NCBI GenBank assembly: GCA_016185015.1
Contig: JACPOI010000057.1
Span: 110,971-174,970 of the forward strand
Length of the DNA: 64,000 nucleotides
Source: Burkholderiales bacterium
GTDB lineage: Bacteria; Pseudomonadota; Gammaproteobacteria; Burkholderiales; Burkholderiaceae_C
Direction: 5' to 3'
The first letter of the stretch is position 1; the number at the start of each line of letters is the position of its first letter. The translations under genes and the position numbers were made by a program. Positions 46,926-56,782 of the stretch are shown here, in pieces. The notes beneath the pieces are model-generated. The model was given only the letters and a program-made list of their open reading frames with translations. It was not told where the DNA came from and searched no databases.

Positions 46926-48074
46926 TCAGATGGCGCTGACGACCCAGCGGCCGGCCACATCGGTCAGCTCGCGGTCGCAATGGAATTCGTCGATTTCGCT
47001 CTCGTGCCCGGGCAGCACGCAGACCACGGTTTCGCCCTCCTGGCGCAGGCGCGCGATGGCCGCGCGCAGCGAGGCCGACTCGCTCCAGGGCGCACGGATG
47101 GCCGCACGCAGCGCACGCACCGGCACGGCCCCCACCAGGGTCTTGAGGTCCAGGCTGAAGCCCACGGCCGGACGCTTGCGCCCAAACACGGCCCCCACCT
47201 CGTCGTAACGACCGCCGCGCAGCAGCGCGTCGCTCACCCCCTCGGCATACACGGCAAAGCGCATGCCGCTGTAATAGGCATACCCGCGCAGGTCGGCCAG
47301 GTCGAAGCCCAGGGGCGTGCCCTCCAGCTGGCTGGCCAGCCACTTCAGGCCGTCCAACGCCCGGTGTATCGCGGGCAGCGCCGGCAGGACCTTGCGAGCC
47401 TCATCCAGCACGGTCGCATCGCCGTAGAGGCGCGGCAGGGCCAGCAGGCCCTGGCGGGAGGCGGCAGGGAAGGCGGCGGTGAGCTGGGTCAGCGCCGACA
47501 CATCCTTGGCGGCCAGGGCCGCGTGGATCGCGCTCAGGGTCTCGGCATCGGCCGGCACGCCTTCGAGCAGGGCACTGACGATGCGCACGTCGGCCAGGTC
47601 CACGGTGTAAGCCGGAAGACGGGCCGCCTTGAGGCAGTCCAGCGCGAGCTGCAAGGCCTCCAGGTCGGCCTCGGGGCCGGCATGGCCGTAGATCTCGGCG
47701 CCAAACTGCAGCGGCTCGCGCGTGGCGTGCGGGCTGGCCGGGCGCGTGTGCACGACGGGGCCGCAGTAGCACAGGCGGGCCACACCACGGCGGTTCAGCA
47801 GGTGGGCGTCGATGCGGGCGACCTGGGGCGTGGTGTCGGCACGCAGGCCCATGGAGCGGCCCGAGAGCTGGTCGACCAGCTTGAAGGTCTGCAGGTTGAG
47901 CGCCTGACCGGTGCCGGTCAGCAGCGATTCAAGATGCTCCAGCAGCGGCGGCATGACCAGCTCATAGCCATAGCAGCGCGCCATGTCGAGCAGGTCGCGA
48001 CGCAGTTCCTCGATGTGGCGGGCCTCGGAAGGCAGGACATCGGCAATGTGATCCGGCAGGAGCCAGGCGGACAT
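46926..48074 (-). CDS. hisZ: ATP phosphoribosyltransferase regulatory subunit HisZ
   Basis: A 382-residue HisRS-like protein with the class II synthetase fold: [71 protein letters not shown]. It lacks the C-terminal anticodon-binding domain of HisRS and ends with a shortened [12 protein letters not shown]...[12 protein letters not shown] active-site region. Such proteins are the regulatory partner of short-form HisG in histidine synthesis. The true hisS is at 55461, which supports the assignment. Confidence 0.95.
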   Translation of the reverse strand: MSAWLLPDHIADVLPSEARHIEELRRDLLDMARCYGYELVMPPLLEHLESLLTGTGQALNLQTFKLVDQLSGRSMGLRADTTPQVARIDAHLLNRRGVARLCYCGPVVHTRPASPHATREPLQFGAEIYGHAGPEADLEALQLALDCLKAARLPAYTVDLADVRIVSALLEGVPADAETLSAIHAALAAKDVSALTQLTAAFPAASRQGLLALPRLYGDATVLDEARKVLPALPAIHRALDGLKWLASQLEGTPLGFDLADLRGYAYYSGMRFAVYAEGVSDALLRGGRYDEVGAVFGRKRPAVGFSLDLKTLVGAVPVRALRAAIRAPWSESASLRAAIARLRQEGETVVCVLPGHESEIDEFHCDRELTDVAGRWVVSAI

Positions 48075-48148
48075 GGGAAAGGGGGAGCTGTTAAAAACGT
48101 GATTTTACCGGGTTGGACCGGCGTCCCGGCAGCACCCCGGCCCGAAAT

Positions 48149-48340
48149 TCAGGGCAGGAGCCACCAATACCAGGCCAGACCGGCTGCGATGCTGCACAGG
48201 CCGAAGAAGCGGATCTGGCCGTCGCTCAAGCCCAGGATCTGGGCAAACATGCGGCGCCAGCCCCCTGGCGAGATGAACGGAAAAAGGCCCTCGATCACCA
48301 GGACGAGGGCCATCGCCAGCCAGAAGGCGTCGCTGTCCAC
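48149..48340 (-). CDS. DUF2065 family small membrane protein (YjeT-like)
   Basis: A 63-residue protein with a GTG start and two membrane helices (about 7-24 and 43-61). FWLAMALVLVIEGLFPFISPGGWRRMF is the DUF2065 signature. E. coli YjeT is encoded next to hflC and purA, as here. The function is unknown. Its start is 7 bases after the hflC stop. Confidence 0.9.
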   Translation of the reverse strand: MDSDAFWLAMALVLVIEGLFPFISPGGWRRMFAQILGLSDGQIRFFGLCSIAAGLAWYWWLLP

Positions 48341-48346
48341 GCCTTC

Positions 48347-49240
48347 CTATTTCTTGGGCGCTGCGCCCTGGCCGCGGAAGACCTTGAAGAACTCCGAGCT
48401 GCTGGGGTCGAGCACCATCACGTCGTTCTTGCTGGCAAAGCTGGCCTTGTAGGCCTCCAGGCTGCGGTAGAACTGGGCGAAAGAGGGGTCGCGGCCGAAG
48501 GCCTCGGCGTAGACACGTGCGGCTTCGGCATCGCCCTGGCCCTTGATCTTCTGAGCGTCGCGGTAGGCGTTGGCCACCGTCACCTCGCGCTGGCGATCGG
48601 CGTCGGCGCGGATCTTCTCGCCTTCGGCCGCGCCGGTGGAGCGCAGTTCGTTGGCCACGCGCTTGCGCTCGGCCGTCATGCGGCCATAGACCGACTCGGT
48701 GATGGATTCCACATAGTCCACGCGCGTGATGCGCACGTCCACCACGTCGATGCCCCACGGCTTATCGCCCCGCACGGCCTTGAGCACTTCGTCCTTGACG
48801 TCGCTCATCAGCGCCTCGCGCTTGAGCGAGAGCAGTTCCTTGACGGTGCGTTTGTTGATCTCTTCCTGGAAGGCATTGCGCACCACGCGGTTGAGCTGGC
48901 TGGTGCCGGCAGCCTCGTTCAGGCCCACGTTGCGGATGTACTCGGTGGGGTCGCTGATGCGCCAGCGCACATACCAGTCGATCACCACGCGCTGCTTCTC
49001 GGCGGTCAGCATGGGCTCGTTGTCCGGGCTGTCCAGCGTGAGCAGGCGCTTGTCGATGTAGGTGACGTTCTGGAAGGGCGGCGGCAGCTTGACGTTGAGG
49101 CCGGGCTCGGTGATGACTTCCTTGATCTGACCCAGCGCATAGACCACGCCGAACTGGCGCTGGTCGACCACGAAGAGCATGGAGCTGGCCAGGGCCAGCA
49201 CCACCAAGAGCGAGGAAAGGATGAATCCGATACGGTTCAT
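48347..49240 (-). CDS. hflC: Protease modulator HflC
   Basis: A 297-residue SPFH/band-7 protein. The N-terminal membrane anchor is about 4-24 (IGFILSSLLVVLALASSMLF). The SPFH domain includes VVDQRQFGVVYALGQIKEV and DVVDVRITRVDYVESITESVYGRM, followed by the heptad-rich AERKRVANELRSTGAAEGEKI. With HflK it forms the periplasmic-facing complex around FtsH that limits its proteolysis. The ATG at 49240 is chosen; the frame continues upstream but is a shadow of hflK. Confidence 0.96.
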   Translation of the reverse strand: MNRIGFILSSLLVVLALASSMLFVVDQRQFGVVYALGQIKEVITEPGLNVKLPPPFQNVTYIDKRLLTLDSPDNEPMLTAEKQRVVIDWYVRWRISDPTEYIRNVGLNEAAGTSQLNRVVRNAFQEEINKRTVKELLSLKREALMSDVKDEVLKAVRGDKPWGIDVVDVRITRVDYVESITESVYGRMTAERKRVANELRSTGAAEGEKIRADADRQREVTVANAYRDAQKIKGQGDAEAARVYAEAFGRDPSFAQFYRSLEAYKASFASKNDVMVLDPSSSEFFKVFRGQGAAPKK

Positions 49241-49250
49241 TTTGGTTTCC

Positions 49251-50600
49251 TTATCGGGTTTCGCGTTCACGCGAACGCAGGTTCTCGCGCGAGCGCACAT
49301 CGGCGGCGGAGGACGGCAGGGACTGCGCCGGCGCGGCGCCGGGCACGGCACCCTGCATCAGGGGCGCGGCGCCCGCCTCACCCCCGAGCTGCATGATCTT
49401 GTCCAGCGGCAGGTAGAGCAGGTTGGAGCCCTGCTTGGAATCCACCAGCACCTTGGTCACGTTGCCGTAGATCTGCTGCATGGACTCCAGGTACAGGCGG
49501 TCGCGTGTGACCTGCGGCGCCTTCTGGTACTCGGTGAGCACCGAGCGGAAGCGCTGCCCGTCACCCTGGGCCTGGGCCACGATGCGCGACTTGTAGCCTT
49601 CGGCTTCTTCCTTCAGGCGCGAGGCGGTACCGATGGCGCGCGGCACCACGTCGTTGGCATAGGCCTGGGCCTCGTTCTTCAGGCGCTCGCGCTCCTGGCC
49701 GGCCTTGAGCACGTCGTCGAAAGCGGCCTGTACCTGCTCGGGCGGACGCACGCCGCCTTGCTGCAGGTTGATGCCCACCACCTCGATGCCGACCTTGTAG
49801 CGGTCCAGGATGTCCTGCATGAGCTTGCGCACGCGCGGGCCGATCTGGTCGCGTTCATCCGACAGGGCCGAATCCATCTTCATCTTGCCCACCACCTCGC
49901 GCACCGCCGTCTCGGCGGCCTGCACCACGGCGCTGGCCGGGTCGCGGCTCTCGAACAGGTAGGCGCGCGCGTCGTTCAGGCGGTATTGCACGGCGAACTT
50001 GATCTCGACGATGTTCTCGTCGGCGGTCAGCATGGCCGATTCGCGCAGGCCGGTGGCCTTGATGACCACGTCGCGGCCGACGTCGACCGAGCGGATCTGC
50101 GTCACGAAGATCAGCTCATGGCGCTGGATCGGATACGGCAGGCGCCAGTTGAAGCCGGCCCCCACGGTGCTCTTGTACTTGCCGAACTGGGTGATGACGG
50201 CCTGCTGGCCTTCCTGCACGATGAAGAAGCCCGTGCCCAGCCAGATCAGGGCCACGATGGCCAGGATCAGGCCGATGCCGAAGCGCGCACCCTTCATGTC
50301 GGGTTGCTTGCCGCCGCTGTTGCCACCGCCACGCCCGCCGCCGAACAGGCCGGAGAGCTTGCGGTTGAAATCGCGCCAGAGCTCGTCCAGATCGGGCGGG
50401 CCCTGGGTGTTACCGGGACGCGCACCGCGGCCATTGCCCTGGGGCGGCGGCACGTCGGATTCGGGACGGCCCGGTTCGGGCTTGGCCTCGGAGGGCTTGT
50501 CCTCACCTCGACCCCAGCGCGGGTCGTTCAGGTTGAACATGCCGCGCAGGCGGCCGGGCCATAAAGCGGCCCAGCGGAAGGCGGGTGCATGAAGTTTCAT
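49251..50600 (-). CDS. hflK: FtsH protease activity modulator HflK
   Basis: A 449-residue SPFH protein. A Gly/Pro-rich cytosolic region (about 20-95, NDPRWGRGEDKPSEAKPEPG and GGGRGGGNSGG) is followed by a membrane helix (about 110-130, GIGLILAIVALIWLGTGFF), the band-7 domain and a coiled coil (EQVQAAFDDVLKAGQERERL). The usual start is the Met of MFNLNDPRWGRG at 50540. The ATG at 50600 has a better ribosome-binding site (AGAGAGAAG), so I use it; the extra 20 residues are uncertain. It lies between hflX and hflC. Confidence 0.92.
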   Translation of the reverse strand: MKLHAPAFRWAALWPGRLRGMFNLNDPRWGRGEDKPSEAKPEPGRPESDVPPPQGNGRGARPGNTQGPPDLDELWRDFNRKLSGLFGGGRGGGNSGGKQPDMKGARFGIGLILAIVALIWLGTGFFIVQEGQQAVITQFGKYKSTVGAGFNWRLPYPIQRHELIFVTQIRSVDVGRDVVIKATGLRESAMLTADENIVEIKFAVQYRLNDARAYLFESRDPASAVVQAAETAVREVVGKMKMDSALSDERDQIGPRVRKLMQDILDRYKVGIEVVGINLQQGGVRPPEQVQAAFDDVLKAGQERERLKNEAQAYANDVVPRAIGTASRLKEEAEGYKSRIVAQAQGDGQRFRSVLTEYQKAPQVTRDRLYLESMQQIYGNVTKVLVDSKQGSNLLYLPLDKIMQLGGEAGAAPLMQGAVPGAAPAQSLPSSAADVRSRENLRSRERETR

Positions 50601-50657
50601 TCTTGGCTTCTCTCTGTAATCTCGGCTCAGCGCCTCGAACCCACGCATTGTGCCCAA

Positions 50658-51842
50658 TCAGAATGGGCTTGCGTGATTGTCCGGGAAATCGGCCTCGATT
50701 TCGGCCTCTTCCGGGGCAGCGGTGGTGCTGGCGATGACGCGCTGGGCCAACAGTTGGCGCAGCGCTGGCAGGCCCTCCCCGTCGCGGGCGCTCACGAAAA
50801 TGCGCTGGACGGCCTGGCCGTCCAGTTCGTAGCTGTCCTGCACCCGCTCCGGCCGGCGCTCCGGCCCCAACGCGTCGAGCTTGTTGAAGACCAGCACCTG
50901 CGGGATGTGTTCGGCGCCGATCTCGGCCAACACACGCTGTACCTCGGCGATCTGCTCGGGGAAATTCGGGTTGGCGGCATCGACCACGTGCAGCAGCAGG
51001 TCGGCGTCCACCGCCTCCTGCAGGGTGGCCTGGAAGGCGTCGATCAGGCCGTGCGGCAGGTCGCGGATGAAACCCACGGTATCCGACAGGGAGACCGAGC
51101 GCCCGGCCTCGCCCAGGTAGAGCTGGCGCGTGGTGGTGTCCAGGGTGGCAAACAGCTGGTCGGCCGCATAGGCGCGCGCCTTGACCAGGCTGTTGAACAG
51201 GGTGGACTTGCCGGCATTGGTGTAGCCGACCAGAGAGATGTTGTAGGCGTCGCGGCGCTCGCGCTGGCGGCGCTGGGTCTGGCGCTGGCGCTTGACCTTG
51301 TGCAGGCGCTCCTTGGTGCGCTTGATGGACTCGGCGATCATCCGTCGGTCCAGTTCGATCTGCTTCTCACCCGGGCCGCCGCGCACACCGGCGCCACCGG
51401 TCTGGCGTTCCAGGTGGGACCAGCGCCGCACCAGCCGGGTGCTCAGGTACTGCAGGCGGGCCAGCTCGACCTGCAACTTGCCCTCGTGGCTGCGCGCGCG
51501 CTGGGCGAAGATTTCCAGGATCAGCAAAGTGCGGTCATTGACCGGCAGCTCCAGCGTGCGCTCCAGGTTGCGCTGCTGGGCCGGGCTCAGGCTCTGGTCA
51601 AAGAGGATTTCGCTGGCGCCCAGCTGCTGGGCCAGCAGCTTGATCTCCTCGGCCTTGCCGCTGCCCACGAACAGCGCCGCGTCGGGCGCCTTGCGTTTGC
51701 AGGTGATACGGCCGACCGGGTGCAGGCCGGCGGTCTCGGCCAGCAGGCCGAGTTCCTCGAGTTCGCCGTCGAAATGCGGCAGACCGAAGTCCACCCCGAC
51801 CAGGATGGTCGATGCGGGAGGCTGATCGGACAAGACGGTCAA
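50658..51842 (-). CDS. hflX: GTPase HflX
   Basis: A 394-residue HflX, a ribosome-splitting heat-shock GTPase. The N-terminal nucleotide-binding domain is about 10-125. A coiled linker has SHLERQTGGAGVRGGPGEKQIELDRR, the GTP domain has VGYTNAGKSTLFNSL (G1), DTVGFIRDLPHGLIDAFQATL (G3) and LVFNKLDAL (G4), and a short C-terminal domain follows. The TTG start at 51842 has no clear ribosome-binding site, so the true start may differ by a few codons. The order hfq-hflX-hflK-hflC is conserved. Confidence 0.95.
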   Translation of the reverse strand: MTVLSDQPPASTILVGVDFGLPHFDGELEELGLLAETAGLHPVGRITCKRKAPDAALFVGSGKAEEIKLLAQQLGASEILFDQSLSPAQQRNLERTLELPVNDRTLLILEIFAQRARSHEGKLQVELARLQYLSTRLVRRWSHLERQTGGAGVRGGPGEKQIELDRRMIAESIKRTKERLHKVKRQRQTQRRQRERRDAYNISLVGYTNAGKSTLFNSLVKARAYAADQLFATLDTTTRQLYLGEAGRSVSLSDTVGFIRDLPHGLIDAFQATLQEAVDADLLLHVVDAANPNFPEQIAEVQRVLAEIGAEHIPQVLVFNKLDALGPERRPERVQDSYELDGQAVQRIFVSARDGEGLPALRQLLAQRVIASTTAAPEEAEIEADFPDNHASPF

Positions 51843-51914
51843 GGAGGAGGCTGCCGGAAAGGGAACGAGAGGAAAGTCACAGGCCTGCGGCCTGCGCGGC
51901 CGGCCCCCGATGCC

Positions 51915-52169
51915 TCAGGGTGCGCTGGGGGCTTCGCCTTCGGCGCCAGTCGCGAAATTCACCGCACGGCCGGGGACGATGGTGGAGATCGCGTGTTTGT
52001 AGACCATCTGGGTCACGGTATTGCGCAGCAGGACCACGTACTGGTCGAAGGATTCGATCTGGCCCTGGAGCTTGATGCCGTTGACCAGGTAGATGGAGAC
52101 CGGGACGTGCTCGCGGCGCAGGGCGTTGAGGAAGGGGTCTTGCAGAAGCTGACCTTTGTTATTGCTCAC
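51915..52169 (-). CDS. hfq: RNA chaperone Hfq
   Basis: An 84-residue Hfq starting at GTG 52169 ([20 protein letters not shown]), with GGAG about 7 bases upstream. The Sm1 motif is [29 protein letters not shown] and the Sm2 motif is [12 protein letters not shown]. It has a short acidic-tailed C-terminus like other betaproteobacterial Hfq. It forms a hexameric ring that pairs small RNAs with mRNAs. It can be transcribed with hflX downstream. Confidence 0.97.
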   Translation of the reverse strand: MSNNKGQLLQDPFLNALRREHVPVSIYLVNGIKLQGQIESFDQYVVLLRNTVTQMVYKHAISTIVPGRAVNFATGAEGEAPSAP

Positions 52170-52228
52170 GATATTCTCCGTGTTCAAGAGTAGTAAGGAA
52201 GTCGTCACCATACCACAGCAGCCTGGTG

Positions 52229-52254
52229 CCCGCTTGACAAGCGGGGTTAACCCC
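52229..52254 (-). promoter_or_regulatory. Hairpins in the der-hfq spacer
   Basis: CCCGCTTG-A-CAAGCGGG (52229-52245) and the palindrome GGGGTTAACCCC (52243-52254) overlap in the 113-base gap. Read on the minus strand they follow the der stop and precede hfq. A possible extended -10 (TGGTATGGT on the minus strand, near 52207-52215) suggests a separate hfq promoter. A mixed terminator/promoter region is the simplest reading. Confidence 0.4.
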
Positions 52255-52282
52255 CGGTAAAGCGTCCGGACTCTCGCGCTGT

Positions 52283-53626
52283 CTAGCTGTCGTCCTTGTC
52301 GGCGTAAGGATTGCTCGAGGTCTTGAACTCGATGCGCATGGGCGTGCCCACCAGGTCGAACTCCTTGCGGAACCAGCCCTCGAGGAAACGCTTGTAGGAA
52401 TCCGGCACGTGCTCCAGCGAGTTGCCGTGGATCACGATCACCGGCGGGTTCATGCCGCCCTGGTGCGCATAACGCATCTTGGGACGGAACATGCCGGCGC
52501 GCTGGGGGCTCTGGAACTGCACGGCCTGCTGCAGCAATCGCGTGAGCACCGGCGTCGACATCTTGCAGCCGGCCGCCTTGTAGGCCTGGACGATGGAGGT
52601 CCACAAGGGCCCCAGGCCCTGGCGCTTCTGGGCCGAGATGAAATGGATGTTGGCGAACTTCAGGAAGGCCAGGCGCGTCTCGATGGAACGCTGCAGCTGC
52701 TGGCGCTGGTACTCGTCCACCGCATCCCATTTGTTGATGGCCAGCACCACGGCACGGCCGCTCTCCAGGATGTAGCCGGCGATGTGGGCATCCTGGTCGG
52801 TCACGCCCTGGGTCGCGTCCAGCAGCAGCAGCACGACGTTGGCCGACTCGATGGCCTGCAGGGTCTTGACCACCGAGAACTTCTCGATCGCCTCGAAGAC
52901 CTTGCCCTTGCGGCGCAGGCCGGCGGTGTCGATCAGCTCGAACTTCTGGCCGTTGCGCTCGAAGGGCACGCTGATGGCGTCACGCGTGGTGCCCGGCAGG
53001 TCGAAGGCCACCAGGCGCTCCTCGCCCAGCCAGGTGTTGATCAGGGTGGATTTGCCGACGTTGGGGCGGCCGGCCACGGCCAGCTTGATGAGGCCGGGCA
53101 CCTGCTCCTCTTCGGCTTCGTCCTCGTCCGGCAGGTTCAGCGGCTCCAGCGCGAGGTCGACCAGGGAACGGATGCCCTGCCCGTGCGCGGCCGACACCGG
53201 GTACACCTCGCCCAGGCCCAGCTCGTAGAACTCGCCCAGCCGGGTGGCATCGGTCATGCCTTCGGCCTTGTTGGCCACCAGCACGCAGGGCTTGCCCAGG
53301 CGGCGCAGGTAATTCGCAATGTCATGGTCCTGCGCCGACAGGCCGCCGCGCGCATCGACCACGAAGATCACCACATCGGCCTCGGCCACGGCCTGGCGGG
53401 TCTGCTTGGCCATTTCCTTGTAGATGCCGTCCTCGGCCGTGGGTTCGAAGCCGCCGGTGTCGATGACGATGTACTCGTGCTTGCCCTGCTTGCCGTTGCC
53501 GTAGTGGCGGTCGCGCGTGAGGCCGGCGAAGTCGGCCACGATGGCATCGCGCGACTTGGTCAGCCGGTTGAACAGCGTGGACTTGCCGACATTGGGGCGA
53601 CCCACCAGGGCCAGAACGGGTTTCAT
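52283..53626 (-). CDS. der: GTPase Der
   Basis: A 447-residue protein with two tandem GTPase domains and a C-terminal KH-like domain, needed for 50S subunit assembly. Domain 1 has [17 protein letters not shown] and [13 protein letters not shown]; domain 2 has [30 protein letters not shown] and [11 protein letters not shown]. The C-terminus has [17 protein letters not shown] and [14 protein letters not shown], and length and order are normal. It follows bamB by 18 bases. Confidence 0.98.
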   Translation of the reverse strand: MKPVLALVGRPNVGKSTLFNRLTKSRDAIVADFAGLTRDRHYGNGKQGKHEYIVIDTGGFEPTAEDGIYKEMAKQTRQAVAEADVVIFVVDARGGLSAQDHDIANYLRRLGKPCVLVANKAEGMTDATRLGEFYELGLGEVYPVSAAHGQGIRSLVDLALEPLNLPDEDEAEEEQVPGLIKLAVAGRPNVGKSTLINTWLGEERLVAFDLPGTTRDAISVPFERNGQKFELIDTAGLRRKGKVFEAIEKFSVVKTLQAIESANVVLLLLDATQGVTDQDAHIAGYILESGRAVVLAINKWDAVDEYQRQQLQRSIETRLAFLKFANIHFISAQKRQGLGPLWTSIVQAYKAAGCKMSTPVLTRLLQQAVQFQSPQRAGMFRPKMRYAHQGGMNPPVIVIHGNSLEHVPDSYKRFLEGWFRKEFDLVGTPMRIEFKTSSNPYADKDDS

Positions 53627-53644
53627 GTCGGACTTTCTTTTGGA

Positions 53645-54787
53645 TTACTCGGGGCGCAAGCCCAGCACACGACCGGCACGTGTGACCACCACCACGGTGC
53701 TGCCCGCCAGCACGGGCGTGGCGGCGATGGGCGAACCATCGGTCTCGATGCGGGTCTGCAACGCACCATCGGTGCGCGACAGGAAATGCAGGCGGCCGGC
53801 GTCGTCGCCGACCACCAGGGCCGGCCCCAGCAGCAAGGGGGAGCTCAGCTTGCGATAACGCAGCTGGCTGGTGCTCCAGGCACGTTCGCCGTCGGCGCGG
53901 CGCCAGGCGACCACGGTGCCGTCGGACTCCACGCCCAGCAACAGGGTCGTATCGCCGCTCAGGCCAGAAGCGCCGACCGCCGGCTTGCTCCACAGCAGCG
54001 CACCACGCGCGGCGTCGACACAGCCCAGCGCAGCCTGGAAGGCCCGCGTGCAGACCACGGCGTCCTGGCGCGCCACGCCGGCCACCAGGTCGACGAGGCG
54101 CTCGACGTCATTGGTACCGCGCGGGGTCGCAATGGGTACTTCCCAGCGGGGCGTACCGTTGAGCGGGTTCAGTCCCACCAGGCGCCCCGACAGGCCGGCC
54201 ACCAGCGTATCGCCCACAGGGATCAGCACGCCAGGCTGGCGCAGCACCAGGGCTTCGCCGCTGCGCGACTGGTTCCACAGGCGCCGGCCGCTCTGACCGT
54301 CGTAGGCGGAGACGCTACGGTCCGCACCCAGCACGAAGACCCGGCCTCCCGCCACCAGCGGCGCGGTATAGGACGGCGCGTTCAGGCGCTGGCGCCAGAG
54401 CTCGCGCCCTTCCTGCAGCGCCACCAGTTCGTTCTCCGTCGTCACCACCGCCGCCATGCGGCCGTCGTGCCCGACACCGGCGTTCAGCGGCGTGCCCACC
54501 TCGACGCGCCAGACCGGCTCACCGGTACGCGCATCGAGCAGGCTGACCTGGCCTTCGCTGGACGCCAGACCCACCGTATTACCCGCCACTTGCACCACCA
54601 GCGAGAAATCGACCCGGCCGATATCGGCGCTCCAGGCCTGGCGCATGCCCAGCAGCTTGGGATCAGGCGGCAGCGGGGCCGGCTCGGGACGGCTGGGCGC
54701 GCTGGAACAGGCCAGCAGCAAGGCGCTCAGGGCCAAGGCCCCCGCGCCACGCAAGGCACGCAACAGGACCGGGCGCGACAGGATCAC
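53645..54787 (-). CDS. bamB: Outer membrane assembly lipoprotein BamB
   Basis: A 380-residue BamB, a scaffold lipoprotein of the BAM beta-barrel assembly machine. The lipobox is LLLACSSAP (Cys about 27). The rest is an eight-bladed beta-propeller with repeated W/V-G-x-(V/L)-x-ALD blades such as VSLLDARTGEPVWRVEVGTP and VSAYDGQSGRRLWNQ. The start is GTG, overlapping the stop of the TPR gene upstream (GTGA). The order yfgM-bamB-der is conserved in proteobacteria. Confidence 0.95.
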   Translation of the reverse strand: MILSRPVLLRALRGAGALALSALLLACSSAPSRPEPAPLPPDPKLLGMRQAWSADIGRVDFSLVVQVAGNTVGLASSEGQVSLLDARTGEPVWRVEVGTPLNAGVGHDGRMAAVVTTENELVALQEGRELWRQRLNAPSYTAPLVAGGRVFVLGADRSVSAYDGQSGRRLWNQSRSGEALVLRQPGVLIPVGDTLVAGLSGRLVGLNPLNGTPRWEVPIATPRGTNDVERLVDLVAGVARQDAVVCTRAFQAALGCVDAARGALLWSKPAVGASGLSGDTTLLLGVESDGTVVAWRRADGERAWSTSQLRYRKLSSPLLLGPALVVGDDAGRLHFLSRTDGALQTRIETDGSPIAATPVLAGSTVVVVTRAGRVLGLRPE

Positions 54788-55446
54788 TTCTTCTCCCCGG
54801 CCGTCGCTGCGGGTGTGAGCCCCAGGGAAGCCAGTTTGACGTCGACCACATTGCGGTAGCTGCTGCCGGCCTCCAGGCCCGCCCAGGCTTTCTGGTATTC
54901 AGCGGCGGCCTCGGCCTTCTTGCCCTGGGCCAGGTAGACGTCGCCGCGGCGATCGGCCGCCAGGGCTACGAAACCGGCCGGGAAGCTGTCAGCCAGCTGC
55001 TTGAGCGCCTCGTCGTAGGACTTGGCATCGAGCAACAGGCCGGCCAGGCGCAGGCGCGCCACGGCCTTGTAACCTTCGTCGCCGGACTGTTCGGCCACCC
55101 AGGCCAGGGCGGCACGGGCGGCATCGTTGCGACCAGCCGAGGCATGCACGGCCGCAGTCAGCAGGGCCGCCTGTTGGGCTTGTGCGGTGCCGGCAAACTT
55201 ATCCTTCATGTCGGCCAGGGCGCGGTCCAGGCGTGTGCCATCGCCACTGGCGGCAATGCGCTCGACCTCTTCGTAGAGGGCCGCGGCCTGCACGGCCTGC
55301 TTGCGCTGCCAGTACTGCCAGCCGTTCCAGCCGGCGTAGATGCCCAGCAGCACGATCAGCGCCCAGCTGATGAGGCCGCCGTACTGTTTCCAGAATTGCT
55401 TGAGCTGGTCAAGCTGCTCTTGTTCTTCGAGGTCGAGGTGTGCCAT
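54784..55446 (-). CDS. yfgM: YfgM-family TPR membrane protein
   Basis: A 220-residue protein with a short cytosolic N-terminus (LEEQEQLDQLKQFWKQYG), one membrane helix (about 25-42, LISWALIVLLGIYAGWNG) and a periplasmic tetratricopeptide domain. YfgM associates with the SecYEG translocon and the periplasmic chaperone network. It lies between hisS and bamB (4-base overlap), the common order. Confidence 0.92.
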   Translation of the reverse strand: MAHLDLEEQEQLDQLKQFWKQYGGLISWALIVLLGIYAGWNGWQYWQRKQAVQAAALYEEVERIAASGDGTRLDRALADMKDKFAGTAQAQQAALLTAAVHASAGRNDAARAALAWVAEQSGDEGYKAVARLRLAGLLLDAKSYDEALKQLADSFPAGFVALAADRRGDVYLAQGKKAEAAAEYQKAWAGLEAGSSYRNVVDVKLASLGLTPAATAGEKK

Positions 55447-55460
55447 GAGGATTCTTCAGA

Positions 55461-56759
55461 TCAGGTGCGGGATTGTAGGCGGGGGGCCCATTCGGCCGCC
55501 TGCGCCAGGGGATGGCAAGTCTGTGCGCCGGCGCCGTCGCGCAGCGCCTTGACGGTGACTTCGCCACGTGCCAGTTCATCGGCGCCGAAGATCAGCGCAT
55601 AGGACGCGCCACTGGCGTCCGCCTTCTTGAACTGCGATTTCATGCTGCCCATGCCTTCACCGCTGCCGGCGTGCATCTGCACCTTGAGGCCGGCCGCGCG
55701 CAGAGACTGCAGCACCGGCATGGCGGCCGGCAGGGCCGCGGCATCGGGAATGATGGCGTAGGCATCGGGCACGGGCTGGGGCGACTCGGCGCCCTGCTCT
55801 TTCAGCAGTTCCAGCACGCGCTCCACACCCAGGGCCCAGCCCACAGCCGGTGCGGGCTTGCCGCCGATCTGCTCGATCAGGTAGTCGTAACGGCCGCCAC
55901 CGCAGATGGTGCCCTGCGAACCCAGACGCGTGGTGATGAACTCGAAGACCGTGAGGTTGTAGTAGTCCATGCCGCGCACCAGGCGCGGATTGATGCTGTA
56001 GGCCACGCCGCTGGCGTCCAGGATGGCACGCACCTGGTTGAAGTGCGCCAGCGAGGCCTCGCCCAGAAAGTCGATCAGCTTGGGCGCCGCTTCCACCAGG
56101 GCCTGCATGGCCGGGTTCTTGGTGTCCAGGATACGCAGCGGGTTACTGTGCAGGCGGCGCTTGGCGTCTTCGTCGAGCTGCTCGGCATGCTGTTCGAAAT
56201 AGCTGATCAGCGCCGCACGGTGCAGCTTGCGCTCCTCGGGCTGGCCCAGGCTGTTGAGTTCCAGTCGCACATCGCTCAGGCCCAGCACCTTCCACAGCGC
56301 GTCGGCCAGCAGGATCATTTCGGCGTCCACCTCGGCGCCGGCAAAACCCAGAGCCTCGGCACCGATCTGGTGGAACTGGCGGTAACGGCCGCGCTGCGGG
56401 CGCTCGTGCCGGAACATGGGGCCCATGTAGTACAGGCGCTTGCCGCCTTCGTAGAGCAGGTTGTGCTCCACCACGGCGCGCACCACGCCGGCCGTGCACT
56501 CGGGGCGCAGGGTGAGCTGCTCGCCGTTCAGGCGGTCTTCGAAGGAGTACATCTCCTTCTCGACGATGTCGGTCACCTCGCCCAGGCCGCGCACGAACAA
56601 AGGCGTGGGTTCGACGATGGGCGTGCGGATGTTGCGGTAGGCAAAACGCGCCATCAGCGCGCGCACCTGTTCCTCGAACCACTCCCAGCGCGCCGAGTCG
56701 GGCGGCAGGATGTCGTTCATGCCTTTGACGGCAAGCAGTTTCTCTGGCTTGGATGCCAT
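55461..56759 (-). CDS. hisS: Histidine-tRNA ligase
   Basis: A 432-residue class II synthetase starting at ATG 56759. Motif 1 is about 25-55 ([24 protein letters not shown]), motif 2 holds [16 protein letters not shown] and [25 protein letters not shown], motif 3 is [15 protein letters not shown], and the His-specific loops [14 protein letters not shown] and [10 protein letters not shown] are present. The C-terminal anticodon-binding domain covers about 335-432. The frame upstream is a shadow of ispG. Confidence 0.98.
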   Translation of the reverse strand: MASKPEKLLAVKGMNDILPPDSARWEWFEEQVRALMARFAYRNIRTPIVEPTPLFVRGLGEVTDIVEKEMYSFEDRLNGEQLTLRPECTAGVVRAVVEHNLLYEGGKRLYYMGPMFRHERPQRGRYRQFHQIGAEALGFAGAEVDAEMILLADALWKVLGLSDVRLELNSLGQPEERKLHRAALISYFEQHAEQLDEDAKRRLHSNPLRILDTKNPAMQALVEAAPKLIDFLGEASLAHFNQVRAILDASGVAYSINPRLVRGMDYYNLTVFEFITTRLGSQGTICGGGRYDYLIEQIGGKPAPAVGWALGVERVLELLKEQGAESPQPVPDAYAIIPDAAALPAAMPVLQSLRAAGLKVQMHAGSGEGMGSMKSQFKKADASGASYALIFGADELARGEVTVKALRDGAGAQTCHPLAQAAEWAPRLQSRT

Positions 56760-56782
56760 GTTCTCTTTACTCTTCGTGTGGT